In this document: positions 6,952-15,923 of the stretch, piece after piece
How positions within the stretch are numbered: position 1 is the stretch's first letter
How the letters are laid out: each line of letters starts with the position of its first letter
From: Paenibacillus radicis (ex Xue et al. 2023)
Lineage (GTDB): Bacteria; Bacillota; Bacilli; Paenibacillales; NBRC-103111
Length of the DNA stretch: 64,000 nt
Assembly: GCF_024722015.1 (NCBI RefSeq)
Contig: NZ_JANQBD010000026.1
Coordinates: 1-64,000 of the forward strand
Direction of reading: 5' to 3'
Made by a program: the position numbers and the translations under genes
Notes under the pieces: generated by a model
Seen by the model: the letters and a program-made list of their open reading frames with translations, nothing else
Told to the model about the DNA's origin: nothing
Databases searched by the model: none

Positions 6952-9900
6952 ATGATGACAAAAAGAAAAGCAATCTTTATTACTGGATCATTCTTTATCG
7001 CCTTATTTCTAATTCGTATCATCTGGGCTACTTTTCAAGCGCCGCCAGATCATCCTCTTGCCGTTCGTGGCGATTTGGATTTGATCGGTTTCGACTTCGC
7101 CAATGATCGTACAGTTGCATTAGACGGTGATTGGGAGTTTTATCCTGGCAAGTTTGTAATGCAAAGTGAGTCAAACACAATCTCATCAGATGGGGGGAGA
7201 GCATTCATTCATGTTCCAGGAGATTGGAGATCGGCTTTATCGGTTAACAACTCGCCGTATGGCTATGGCTCCTATCGCTTGCGCATCAAAGTCAACCCGG
7301 ATAATGAGTTAACCTATGGCATCCGTGTCTCAAGCGTACGTACTTCGTCCGAACTGTACGTGAACGGCCTTCTACTGGCGAAGGCTGGGCATCCGGCAGA
7401 GACCAAGCAGGAGTATTCTGCACAAAGCATACCCTACACTGCTACTTTCAAAGCCAATACCGGAGAAATCGATGTTGTCGTTCAAGTTGCGAATTATGAC
7501 AATAGTAAACTAGGCGGTGTGGTCGGCTCGTTTAAGTTTGGCAGTGAGCATGCGGTGCATAATGAAACATGGTTTTCCATCAATATGCAGATCATTGTGT
7601 GTGTCGTTCTCATGATCCATGCCTTGTATGCACTTATTCTTTACGTGATCGGAACCAGGCATAAAGTAATGTTCTCCTTCTTTATGCTCGTTGTTTGCAC
7701 TGTTCTCATGACGATGCTTGACGATGATAAACTGTTGCTTGTATGGCTGCCGACCATCAGTTACGAGTGGTCCACTAAATTGATTTTGCTGTCTTTTATT
7801 GGAGTTGGCGCATTTCTGTTACAGCTTGCAAAGGGTCTCTTACCGGAACATGTGGAGAACAGAGTGTTCCGCTGGTTCCTCTTGTTCTGTGTAATTGCGG
7901 CAATATCGGTTGTGCTATTGCCGGCTAGAGATGCACTAAGTGTATTGGCTGTATATTACACCATAGATTTATTCGCCTGTTTGTTTGTTCTCACGCTCTC
8001 GTTTCGTACGACTATAAAGAGCGATAAGGACGCTATATATTTGGTGCTTGGTCTAGTCAGCGTCATGTCTAATGTAATTGGAGGTTACCTTAAGGGTCTA
8101 CTGGGTGCAGGCTATTACCCGATCGACCTAATAATCGCGTTCCTCGCTTTTGCAACGTTCTGGTTCAAACGCTATTTCCGCATTTCCACTCAGACGGCAA
8201 AGCTCGTACAGAAGCTGCAAGAAACAGACAAGAAAAAAGACGATTTTTTAAACAACACATCTCATGAATTACGGAATCCACTGCACGGCATGCTTAACAT
8301 CGCCCAAATCGTTTTGGATACCGGAATTAACGATCAGGACGTCAAAAGCAGAGAAAACATGAAGCTTCTTATCACAGTAGGCAAGCGAATGTCGTACATG
8401 CTCAACGATCTGCTTGACATGACGCGGCTTCAGGAGAATGGCTTACGATTACAGACGGGGAGTATCCGAGTTCAAGGAGTCGTATCTGGTGTAACCGATA
8501 TGCTTCGTTTCATGACGGAGGGCAAGCCAATTCGCATCGTCAACGACATCCCGGCCAACTTCCCCAATGTCATTGCAGATGAAAACCGTCTTACACAAAT
8601 TGTATTCAATCTGATTCACAACGCGGTGAAATATACAAATCAAGGACAAATCGTAATAAAGGCCGAGATCAAGGATGATAAGGCGAGCATTGTCGTCGCC
8701 GATACCGGCATCGGAATGGACCAAGAGACACAACAAAGGATATTTGCACCTTACGAACAAGGAGACTCCAGCATTACGGCGATTGGAGGCGGAATCGGGC
8801 TCGGGTTAAGCATATGCAAGCAATTGGTGGAACTGCACGGAGGCACGTTGGAGGTCCACTCCATTCCAGGGCAAGGTTCGGTATTTAGCTTTACCTTGCG
8901 GCTATCCGATCCCAACATCCCACAAAACGAGATGGAATTCATCACCTCGCTATCGGCCGATACAGAAATAGCGGTTTCCGTTTCCTCCGTATCTCATGGT
9001 GTCATTTCTCAACCGAAATCGGATGCCGGTTCGGATCGGCCAAACATTCTGGTCATAGATGATGATGTTGTCAATTTAAATATATTGAGCAACCTCCTTG
9101 TTTTGGAAAATTATAATGTCGTAACGGCTGTAAGTGGTCGTGATGCACTTGCCATTCTTGATACGAGGGAATGGGATTTGATCGTCACCGATATCATGAT
9201 GCCGCACATGTCTGGATACGAATTGTCCCGTATCATTCGAGAGCGCTTCTCGATTTCGGAGCTGCCCATTCTGCACCTGACTGCTCGTAGTCGACAGGAA
9301 GATATAGACGCCGGATTCCGGTCAGGCGCGAACGATTATGTGACGAAACCGGTAGATGCGATGGAATTAAAGTCCCGGGTACGGGCATTGACTGTATTAA
9401 AGCAATCGGTACGTGAAAAGCTGCGCATGGAAGCGGCATGGCTTCAGGCACAAATTCAACCCCATTTTCTGCACAATACCCTTAATTCAATAGCCGCGCT
9501 TAGCGAAATCGATAACGAGAAAATGAGTGCGCTGCTTGTAGCATTCGGCCATTACTTGCGGGCAAGCTTCGATTTTCGGAATTTGGAGCGACTTGTTCCG
9601 CTTGAACATGAACTTGGTCTTGTTCGCTCATATCTGTATATCGAAAAGGAACGTTTTGAGGACAGATTACGCATTCGATGGGAGGTGGACGCAAAGTTTC
9701 GTTTTCAAGTCCCTCCGCTCTCCGTCCAGCCTCTTGTCGAAAACGCAATACGTCATGGCATATTAAGTCTAGATGAAGGCGGGGAAATTCATATTCGGAT
9801 TACCGAGAACGAAAATGAGGCGGAAATTTCGGTCGCTGATAACGGAGTGGGGATGGATGAGGAAACGGTAAAGAGTGTACTCGAAAGACGCATGGGAGAG

Positions 9901-10035
9901 AGGACAGGAGTGGGCTTGTTCAATACGGATCGGAGATTAAAGCAACTATACGGCAAAGGTTTGCAAATCCGGAGTGTTCCAAATCAAGGTACTATCGTCA
10001 GCTTTGTAGTTTCAAAAAATGAGAGGGGAGCTTAA
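6952..10035 (+). CDS. Hybrid sensor histidine kinase with two kinase modules
   Basis: This 1027-residue membrane signalling protein has the following order. A TM helix (about 8-28). An extracytoplasmic galactose-binding-like domain (about 45-200: LDGDWEFYPG, FIHVPGDW, YGSYRLRI, ELYVNGLLLAKAG). A seven-helix DISM-type membrane region (about 210-405). A HisKA segment with the phosphorylatable His in SHELRNPLHG (about 438). An HATPase (NLIHNAVKY, ADTGIGMD, GGIGLGLSICKQL). A receiver domain with DDD near 700, phospho-acceptor Asp in VTDIMMP near 746 and Lys in VTKP near 797. A second, LytS-type kinase with QPHFLHNTLNSI near 835, VENAIRHGI and ADNGVGMD. The start at ATG-ATG has only a weak AAGTGGA. 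Its likely partner regulator lies at 10714-11868 on the opposite strand. Confidence 0.9.
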   Translation: MMTKRKAIFITGSFFIALFLIRIIWATFQAPPDHPLAVRGDLDLIGFDFANDRTVALDGDWEFYPGKFVMQSESNTISSDGGRAFIHVPGDWRSALSVNNSPYGYGSYRLRIKVNPDNELTYGIRVSSVRTSSELYVNGLLLAKAGHPAETKQEYSAQSIPYTATFKANTGEIDVVVQVANYDNSKLGGVVGSFKFGSEHAVHNETWFSINMQIIVCVVLMIHALYALILYVIGTRHKVMFSFFMLVVCTVLMTMLDDDKLLLVWLPTISYEWSTKLILLSFIGVGAFLLQLAKGLLPEHVENRVFRWFLLFCVIAAISVVLLPARDALSVLAVYYTIDLFACLFVLTLSFRTTIKSDKDAIYLVLGLVSVMSNVIGGYLKGLLGAGYYPIDLIIAFLAFATFWFKRYFRISTQTAKLVQKLQETDKKKDDFLNNTSHELRNPLHGMLNIAQIVLDTGINDQDVKSRENMKLLITVGKRMSYMLNDLLDMTRLQENGLRLQTGSIRVQGVVSGVTDMLRFMTEGKPIRIVNDIPANFPNVIADENRLTQIVFNLIHNAVKYTNQGQIVIKAEIKDDKASIVVADTGIGMDQETQQRIFAPYEQGDSSITAIGGGIGLGLSICKQLVELHGGTLEVHSIPGQGSVFSFTLRLSDPNIPQNEMEFITSLSADTEIAVSVSSVSHGVISQPKSDAGSDRPNILVIDDDVVNLNILSNLLVLENYNVVTAVSGRDALAILDTREWDLIVTDIMMPHMSGYELSRIIRERFSISELPILHLTARSRQEDIDAGFRSGANDYVTKPVDAMELKSRVRALTVLKQSVREKLRMEAAWLQAQIQPHFLHNTLNSIAALSEIDNEKMSALLVAFGHYLRASFDFRNLERLVPLEHELGLVRSYLYIEKERFEDRLRIRWEVDAKFRFQVPPLSVQPLVENAIRHGILSLDEGGEIHIRITENENEAEISVADNGVGMDEETVKSVLERRMGERTGVGLFNTDRRLKQLYGKGLQIRSVPNQGTIVSFVVSKNERGA

Positions 10036-10078
10036 ATTATTATAATTAACGCAAAGTTACCTTCTTTATCCATTATAG

Positions 10079-10154
10079 ACTGAACGGCGCTGATACCAAG
10101 ATTCAATTTAACTGGCCGACAAACTGCTGTCGGTCGGATAGACGCCGTTTCAGT
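10079..10154. terminator. Nested inverted repeat between convergent genes
   Basis: ACTGAACGGCG (10079-10089) pairs with CGCCGTTTCAGT (10143-10154), with a second inner stem GGCCGAC / GTCGGTC. It lies just after the kinase gene and before a reverse-strand ORF. There is no clean T-run, so it is a possible bidirectional terminator or structural repeat. Confidence 0.45.
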
Positions 10155-10172
10155 GTTACTTTCGATCATCGT

Positions 10173-10406
10173 TTAGCGGAAACGGAAGCTCTCCGTTCGT
10201 TCACTAAAGTATAATGTTGCCTCCCATTCGTCCGTATACGATTCCAGTTCAATCGTCAGAAGCTTCTCCCAATCTTCATTTTGGGGTAAATTCTCGATCC
10301 GGATTTTCAATTTATCGCTCAGTTCCTCAACTAATGTGTCGGAATAATCGCCACTCGACAAATTCACCGGAATCCATCGGTTGCCTATTAAAATACGAAG
10401 AAACAT
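10173..10406 (-). CDS. Small protein, unknown function
   Basis: This 77-residue acidic protein is unrecognised. It is soluble-looking, with no signal peptide or TM segment, and contains EELSDKLKIRIENLPQNEDW and an aromatic C-terminus. It has a very strong ribosome binding site (AAGGGGGG) 6 bases before its ATG, the main reason to accept it. Immediately upstream on the same strand, 10425-10595 holds a weaker 56-codon frame (MYYRSAFVSDVKIPLYDYHL...) 18 bp before this start. It could be a co-transcribed partner, but its start signal is poor, so I do not call it. The gap 10407-10713 holds nothing else I can support. Confidence 0.5.
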   Translation of the reverse strand: MFLRILIGNRWIPVNLSSGDYSDTLVEELSDKLKIRIENLPQNEDWEKLLTIELESYTDEWEATLYFSERTESFRFR

Positions 10407-10713
10407 GATCTTCCCCCCTTTTTTTTACCGTGAACGGAGCGCTGTTACCTGACGAAGCGGAGCTGCTTGCTTCTGATCTGTCGGGAGGCTGTTCGTATAC
10501 AAGGTATCGTCGCTCAACGTTTGGTTCCAATTTTCCAGGTGATAATCGTAAAGGGGTATTTTGACATCGGATACAAAGGCACTGCGGTAATACATTATTT
10601 GTATTCTTACGGGTCCGACCGTTTTCAAATAAGTGAATAATGAGATTCGATAACATTATAAACAATCTGTCTAACCAATTGCTAACCACATCAGATTAAT
10701 ACTTCCCAAAAAA

Positions 10714-11868
10714 TCAGCTCTCATGGAGGAACTGCCGTTTAGAGGGGACACGATTTCTCCATCGTGCGTACCATTCCATTACTGCAGGACTAGGATCGAC
10801 CCCAGCTTCCTGCTCCAATATTCGAATCATGAATTGATACTGCTTATCGACAGAATCTGTGTCATTCAGTGAAGCATATATATTCATAAGCGCGAGATAA
10901 CTATCTTCATTCAGAGGATCTCGCTCTTGTATTTGATGGTAAACTCTAAGTGCCTCTATATTCATGTCATGAGAAGAATAAAATTGCCCCAAATGCTGGG
11001 CATGTTGCAACCATAGTGCCTTGAGTCTTTGGCGTTCTCTCTCTGCCCACACATAATTATCCTCTTCGTAAAAATTTCCACGATACATATCGAGCAGTCG
11101 CTGATGTTCTGTGACATGTTCGATTGAAACAGGGTTTAATTGGCGAAACCCTTGCTCCCATTCTTCAGCATCGATTCGCAGTTCTTTCGACTCAAGGATA
11201 TACCCATACTGTGAATATCGGATCGAGATATAACCATCTCCAAATGTGTTTTTCCATGTGCTGCGAATTCGATTAATACTTGTTTGCAGGTTGGCTAGCC
11301 CCTTGGGATCATCCAGTTCCGGCCAGAGTAACTCCAGCAAAGTATTCTTATTAATTACTTTCCCCCGATGAAATAGCAAGTAGGCAAACAGCTCTTTCGC
11401 TTTCGTCGACCTCCACTTCAGGAATTCCAATTCTCCGTCCGTCTTCCGGATCTGCATGGCTCCTAAGCAATGATATAATAAACCTTTTTCATTTGGAGAC
11501 TTCATAATCGAAATACGTTCCCGTAAACGTTCTATTGTTTGGCCCAATCGTTCCCGTCTTAACGGCTTCACTAAGTAATCAGTTGCCCCTAGTTCGAATG
11601 CCTCAACCGCGTGTTCGTCATAGGCTGTCACATAAACGATCTTCGTGTTTGGAGAGGTCGTGTGTATTCGCTCTGTCGCCCTCAAGCCATTCAATCCAGG
11701 CATGTGAATATCCAAAAAGACGGCATCAGGCTGGAACTCACCGATATGATTGAGCGCTAACTCAGCCCTTGAGAATGAACCGATCACTTTGCAATCCCGA
11801 TACTCCCCAAGCATGTTTTCTAATCTGACTAACGCCAGCCGCTCGTCGTCTACCAGCATGACTTTCAT
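10714..11868 (-). CDS. Response regulator with SARP-like DNA-binding and BTAD domains
   Basis: This 384-residue cytoplasmic transcription factor has a receiver domain (MKVMLVDDERL; phospho-acceptor Asp in AVFLDIHMPG; VTAYDEH; DYLVKPL). It is followed by an OmpR/SARP-type winged helix (about 135-235: WRSTKAKELFAYLLFHRG, LLELLWPELDD, NRIRSTWKN, YGYILE) and a bacterial transcriptional activation domain of TPR-like helices (about 240-375). The start MKVMLVDD follows GGAGG by 10 bases. A start seven codons earlier would precede that binding site. It is the natural partner of the hybrid kinase at 6952-10035, and it is divergent from the SLH gene at 12285. That gene's promoter has two GGTTAGA heptads 11 bp apart, the spacing used by SARP-type regulators, so it is a likely target. 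Confidence 0.9.
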   Translation of the reverse strand: MKVMLVDDERLALVRLENMLGEYRDCKVIGSFSRAELALNHIGEFQPDAVFLDIHMPGLNGLRATERIHTTSPNTKIVYVTAYDEHAVEAFELGATDYLVKPLRRERLGQTIERLRERISIMKSPNEKGLLYHCLGAMQIRKTDGELEFLKWRSTKAKELFAYLLFHRGKVINKNTLLELLWPELDDPKGLANLQTSINRIRSTWKNTFGDGYISIRYSQYGYILESKELRIDAEEWEQGFRQLNPVSIEHVTEHQRLLDMYRGNFYEEDNYVWAERERQRLKALWLQHAQHLGQFYSSHDMNIEALRVYHQIQERDPLNEDSYLALMNIYASLNDTDSVDKQYQFMIRILEQEAGVDPSPAVMEWYARWRNRVPSKRQFLHES

Positions 11869-12014
11869 TCGATTGCAGCCTCCATTCATATTGTATCTTT
11901 ATTTCATTTCTATATCGGCAAGACAGCTTTCTTATTATATAGGAAAAATTGTTGTAAATAACAAATTGATGCAGATTAGGTGACGGTGTACTTCAGTCCA
12001 ACTATATTAATTTT

Positions 12015-12047
12015 GGTTAGAGTTTGGTTAGAAGGCTTGTCTATAAT
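12015..12047 (+). promoter_or_regulatory. Promoter with 11-bp-spaced heptads (SARP-like box)
   Basis: GGTTAGA occurs at 12015-12021 and 12026-12032, exactly one helical turn apart, and the -10 box TATAAT lies at 12042-12047, nine bases after the second heptad. There is no good -35, and the second heptad lies where one would be. This is the layout known for SARP-activated promoters and suits the adjacent SARP-like regulator. Transcription would read toward the SLH gene with a leader of about 230 nt. Confidence 0.6.
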
Positions 12048-12284
12048 GTAGTTCAGAGAAAACCTCTTTACGGTCTCTTCACTATTGTTGTCTTGTTGCA
12101 TTCACAGATATAAGGGCATTGCTCTAATGACAAGGATAGCGATAGAAATATACACATGGTGGGAGAGGTGATGCAACTGAAAAAATTGCAGCTAACAATA
12201 AACAAAAGGATACAGTGTAAAACAGAAAGAAGTCCGCAAATATGTAATTTTCTATATGCTTTCGATGGGAGGAATTAACAAAAG

Positions 12285-15200
12285 ATGAAATTAGAAAATC
12301 AAAGAATGTTATCTTTACTAATGGCAATCGTTATGGTGTTGACGATGATCCCCTTTCATCCGTTAGAAGTAAGAGCAGCGACAACACCAACACTTAATCT
12401 TGGTAATCCAGTTAGGGTAACCGGAGCAACCTATCAGCTTCCCAATGCTGCATTTGGAAGCACAGGCGCCGTTCATGCAGCAGGCGGATACTTTACTGTG
12501 GCTGTAAATAGTGGCACAACTGCGGTTGGAACTCATTCAAGCGGAATTACCGAGTTGACTTATGGCATAACCATTAGTGGCATTACTACTGATAAATCTA
12601 CACCTACAAATAGAGTGTTCAATTTTTCAAGTGGTACCACTTATGAAGAAATTCAAGCTGCTATTCGCAATATGACACTTACACAAGTTTCAGGGCAAAC
12701 CCAAAATGTCACAATAAATGTAACGCCAGGGGCACCATTGTCCAATGGAAAGACCTCTGTGCGTACCTACAAGGGACGCCATTTTGTATATGTGGCAAGA
12801 CAGAGTAGCATGACTTTTAAAGATGCTGTGACTACTGCAACAAACATTAATGGACATCTTGTAGAGCCAGCAGCAAATAATCCTGGAGAAATGCTTGCGG
12901 TTGCCAGTATGTTTAAAGAATTTAAAAGTCCCTTTGCAAGAGAACCAGGCTGGAACTTTATAAGCTTTATTGGCGCTACTAAAACTTATTCACCTAATTG
13001 GGACACTTCTGTTGGTAGCTTCACAAGGTATGTATCAACGGGTTACCAAACAGGTCTTGAGCAGACTAGTAATTATATGGATAATGGAGCCTACGACCAT
13101 CTTACACTCCTGCTAGACGATAATAATACTGGAGTGAAATACTTAGGTGTAAATAATACGCACGGTGGTAGCAGCGCATATAAAGACCCAGGAGTTATTG
13201 TCGAATATGATTCCGGTATCATTAGTAACATCATCACTGCCACACAAGATATCGCACTTCCAGTGATGGGAGGCAGCGTAACCATCAATGGAGTTGCCAA
13301 GGTGGGTCAGGCGTTGACTGCGAACGTAACGGGAGTCACGTATACGCCGAACACGACAGGCAATGTGCCTACTTATCAGTGGTACAGAAACGGAGTCCCC
13401 ATCACGAATGCGACGGGTTCAAGCTACGCATTAACCGTAGACGACATGGGCGCGGCCATGACCGTGAAGGTTACCGCAGACGGCGTACACGCGACAGGCA
13501 GCGTAACGAGCGTAGCGACGGCACCGGTTACGGCCGGAGAGCCGGCTGTAGATAAAACACAGCTGCAAGCAACGGTCGATAAGATCAATCGAGAGAACTT
13601 GCAGACAACCGACTATACTCCGGCAAGCTGGCAGGCACTGCAGGATGCGCTAAAGCAGGCCCAAAAGGTACTAAGCGATCCTAACGCTACGCAAGCAGTG
13701 GTTGATACGGCGTTAGCGGCTCTGAACGATGCACGCGATCGTCTGGTTTCGACGAATGTCGGACTCGTCTCGCTCAGTGTGGGCGATGAGAACGGGAGTC
13801 CGATCGCGTTGACTCCGTCATTCGACGGCCGGCAGTTGAATTACAAGGCGGTCGTATCGAACGAAGTGTCTACGGTCGGTATCGACCCGCAAGCTCTCCA
13901 GCCGGGCAGCAAGGTCTCCGTTACCTTGAATGGCAACACGGTCAGCGCCTCGGATTGGAAGAACCTGCCGCTCAGGGAAGGCCTGAATACGATTCAGGTG
14001 GAAGTGACCGGACAGGACGGCAAACGGGCGACCTATACGCTGGAAATCGTTCGGACTACGAATAAGCTGGTATCGCTCACTCCTTCCATCGGCAGCTTGA
14101 GCCCTGCCTTCGATTCGAACACGGGAGCTTATACGATGGCCGTATCCAACAGCGTATATCAGCTGCAATGGACGCCTGTAGCGCTCGATCCAGGCGCGAA
14201 GATCGAGATTAGCGTCAATGGAGGAGCTTACAGCGAAGTGGTCAGCGGTGCAACAAGCGCGGCGCTTCCGCTCAATATCGGTGTTAACACCGTAACGGTG
14301 AAGGTGACGGACCGGGACGGCCATATCAAGGAATATACGATCACCGTAATCAGAGTATCCTCCGGAAGCAGTCGTCAACCGGGCAGTGGCGGTGGAGGCG
14401 GTAGTGCTTCCAATTCCGGCGATATCATCACAACGGTGAACGATAACAAGTCCTCCTTTGCGACACAAACGACGGAACAATCCGGAGATCGGACGGTCAC
14501 GACCGTAAAGATCGATGGTGACAAGCTCACCGACACCTTGTCTCAAGGGGGAGCACAAAATCTGGCGATTCGCGTTCCGGGCGATGGAGATGTTCAGGTA
14601 CAAGGCTTGACGGCAGCGATGGTCAAGCAGCTGAAGGATACCGGCTCGAGCCTGGAAATCGGGAACCTGCTGGCGATCTATCCGGTGCCTAGCAGCCAAC
14701 TGGACCTCGGTGCGATCACGAAGCAGTTTAGCGATACAGCGCTTGGCGATATTAGCATGAATATCCGCATTCAGCGTTCGGAACAAGCATTAATCGACAA
14801 TGCGCGCACCCGTGCAACGGCTAATGGCTATGAGCTGCTGGTGAATCCGGTCGATCTGGATGTAACCTTCTCCCATGCAGGACAGACCGTCCGTGCGGAG
14901 CAATTGAACGGGTATGCGGCAAGATACATTGCGCTTCCCGAAGGCATCGACCCGAACCGGATTACGACCGGGGTGATTGTGAACCCGGACGGAACCGTGC
15001 ACCATGTACCGACCGTCGTTACGAAAATCAGCGACCGGTATTTTGCGAAGATTCAAGATTTGCGCAGCCATGGCAGCTACTCCGTCATTTGGAATCCGCA
15101 GGACTTCAATGATGCTAAGAGTCACTGGGCGCATAAGACGGTCAACAATGTTGCCGCCAGACTCATTCTTGCTGGAACCGGGAACAACGTATTCTCGCCG

Positions 15201-15677
15201 GATCGTAATATCACCCGTTCGGAATTTGCGATTATGTCCGCAATGGGCATGGGGTTAATGGGTCAGGAAGCCGCGCAGAACGCATTCCATGACGTTGCTT
15301 CCACCGCTTGGTATCGCACTGGCGTCTCCGTAGCCAGCGAATTCGGTATTGTGGAGGGCTATGAGGACGGCACGTTCCGCGGAGAACGGCAGATTACCCG
15401 GGAGCAGGGGATCGCGATGGTCGCCCGGGCTTACAACCTGATTCAGCCGCAAAGTGCGGCGATGAGCCAGACCGAGATCGCAGCGACGCTTTTGGTGTAT
15501 GGCGATGCGGCGGATCTTTCTGAATGGGCGCGCGAGATAGTTGCCCGGATGATTCGCGCCGGCATCGTAGAAGGAAGCGCCGGCCAATTGCTGAAGCCGC
15601 AAGATAACATAACGCGGGCAGAAGCAGCAGCGCTGATCGAAAGAATGCTCAAAACGACCGGTTTGATCGATAAGTAA
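12285..15677 (+). CDS. S-layer-anchored multidomain surface protein with lectin-like domain
   Basis: This 1130-residue exported protein has a signal peptide at 1-31 (MAIVMVLTMIPF...VRAA). Residues about 155-310 look like a C-type-lectin-like domain (GRHFVYVARQSSMTFKDAV, INGHLVEP, FISFIGATK, VIVEYDS). An Ig-like module follows (about 325-415; PTYQWYRNGVPI). Then come a FIVAR-type helical domain (about 425-490), two cadherin-like beta-sandwich repeats (about 492-590 and 592-690), a Gly/Ser linker, a beta-rich stretch, and three C-terminal SLH motifs (from about 945; HWAHKTVNNVAA, WYRTGVSVASEFGIVEG, IVARMIRAGIVEG). SLH motifs bind pyruvylated secondary cell-wall polymer, so the protein should sit on the cell surface and bind a glycan or protein ligand. 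The ATG follows GGAGG by 12 bases. Confidence 0.88.
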   Translation: MKLENQRMLSLLMAIVMVLTMIPFHPLEVRAATTPTLNLGNPVRVTGATYQLPNAAFGSTGAVHAAGGYFTVAVNSGTTAVGTHSSGITELTYGITISGITTDKSTPTNRVFNFSSGTTYEEIQAAIRNMTLTQVSGQTQNVTINVTPGAPLSNGKTSVRTYKGRHFVYVARQSSMTFKDAVTTATNINGHLVEPAANNPGEMLAVASMFKEFKSPFAREPGWNFISFIGATKTYSPNWDTSVGSFTRYVSTGYQTGLEQTSNYMDNGAYDHLTLLLDDNNTGVKYLGVNNTHGGSSAYKDPGVIVEYDSGIISNIITATQDIALPVMGGSVTINGVAKVGQALTANVTGVTYTPNTTGNVPTYQWYRNGVPITNATGSSYALTVDDMGAAMTVKVTADGVHATGSVTSVATAPVTAGEPAVDKTQLQATVDKINRENLQTTDYTPASWQALQDALKQAQKVLSDPNATQAVVDTALAALNDARDRLVSTNVGLVSLSVGDENGSPIALTPSFDGRQLNYKAVVSNEVSTVGIDPQALQPGSKVSVTLNGNTVSASDWKNLPLREGLNTIQVEVTGQDGKRATYTLEIVRTTNKLVSLTPSIGSLSPAFDSNTGAYTMAVSNSVYQLQWTPVALDPGAKIEISVNGGAYSEVVSGATSAALPLNIGVNTVTVKVTDRDGHIKEYTITVIRVSSGSSRQPGSGGGGGSASNSGDIITTVNDNKSSFATQTTEQSGDRTVTTVKIDGDKLTDTLSQGGAQNLAIRVPGDGDVQVQGLTAAMVKQLKDTGSSLEIGNLLAIYPVPSSQLDLGAITKQFSDTALGDISMNIRIQRSEQALIDNARTRATANGYELLVNPVDLDVTFSHAGQTVRAEQLNGYAARYIALPEGIDPNRITTGVIVNPDGTVHHVPTVVTKISDRYFAKIQDLRSHGSYSVIWNPQDFNDAKSHWAHKTVNNVAARLILAGTGNNVFSPDRNITRSEFAIMSAMGMGLMGQEAAQNAFHDVASTAWYRTGVSVASEFGIVEGYEDGTFRGERQITREQGIAMVARAYNLIQPQSAAMSQTEIAATLLVYGDAADLSEWAREIVARMIRAGIVEGSAGQLLKPQDNITRAEAAALIERMLKTTGLIDK

Positions 15678-15689
15678 AAGTTATCTGAA

Positions 15690-15730
15690 CAACCATTGCC
15701 GACTTTCATGTCGTCGATGGTTGTTTTTTT
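15690..15730 (+). terminator. Rho-independent terminator after SLH gene
   Basis: AACCAT...CGAC pairs with GTCG...ATGGTT, followed by GTTTTTTTA. Confidence 0.8.
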
Positions 15731-15923
15731 AGAACCGTTAAGCTGAGCCGTAACCATAAAATTATGGCTAATTGATCGAGCAACAAGGGCATAAAGGTGT
15801 ATCTGTCTGCGGCAGCAGCACAGTACTGGGTAGGTCAACCATTTTGGGAACGTTAGATTTTAGTTTACCTAGTTAAAGTTGGATGGTAAGCTAATATCGA
15901 TTTGATGTAGGGGCGGTGGGAAC

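Noticed and set aside
10425..10628. 67-codon reverse ORF
   Set aside because: Begins with TTG without a binding site; the internal ATG at 10595 also lacks one. Mentioned as a possible partner only.
10327..10689. 120-codon reverse ORF
   Set aside because: Overlaps the better supported 77-codon gene in another frame; composition unlike protein and no start signal.
13818..14786. 322-codon reverse-strand ORF inside the SLH gene
   Set aside because: Antisense to a well-supported multidomain protein, Arg/Ile/His-rich composition, no ribosome binding site; by-product of GC-rich codon use.
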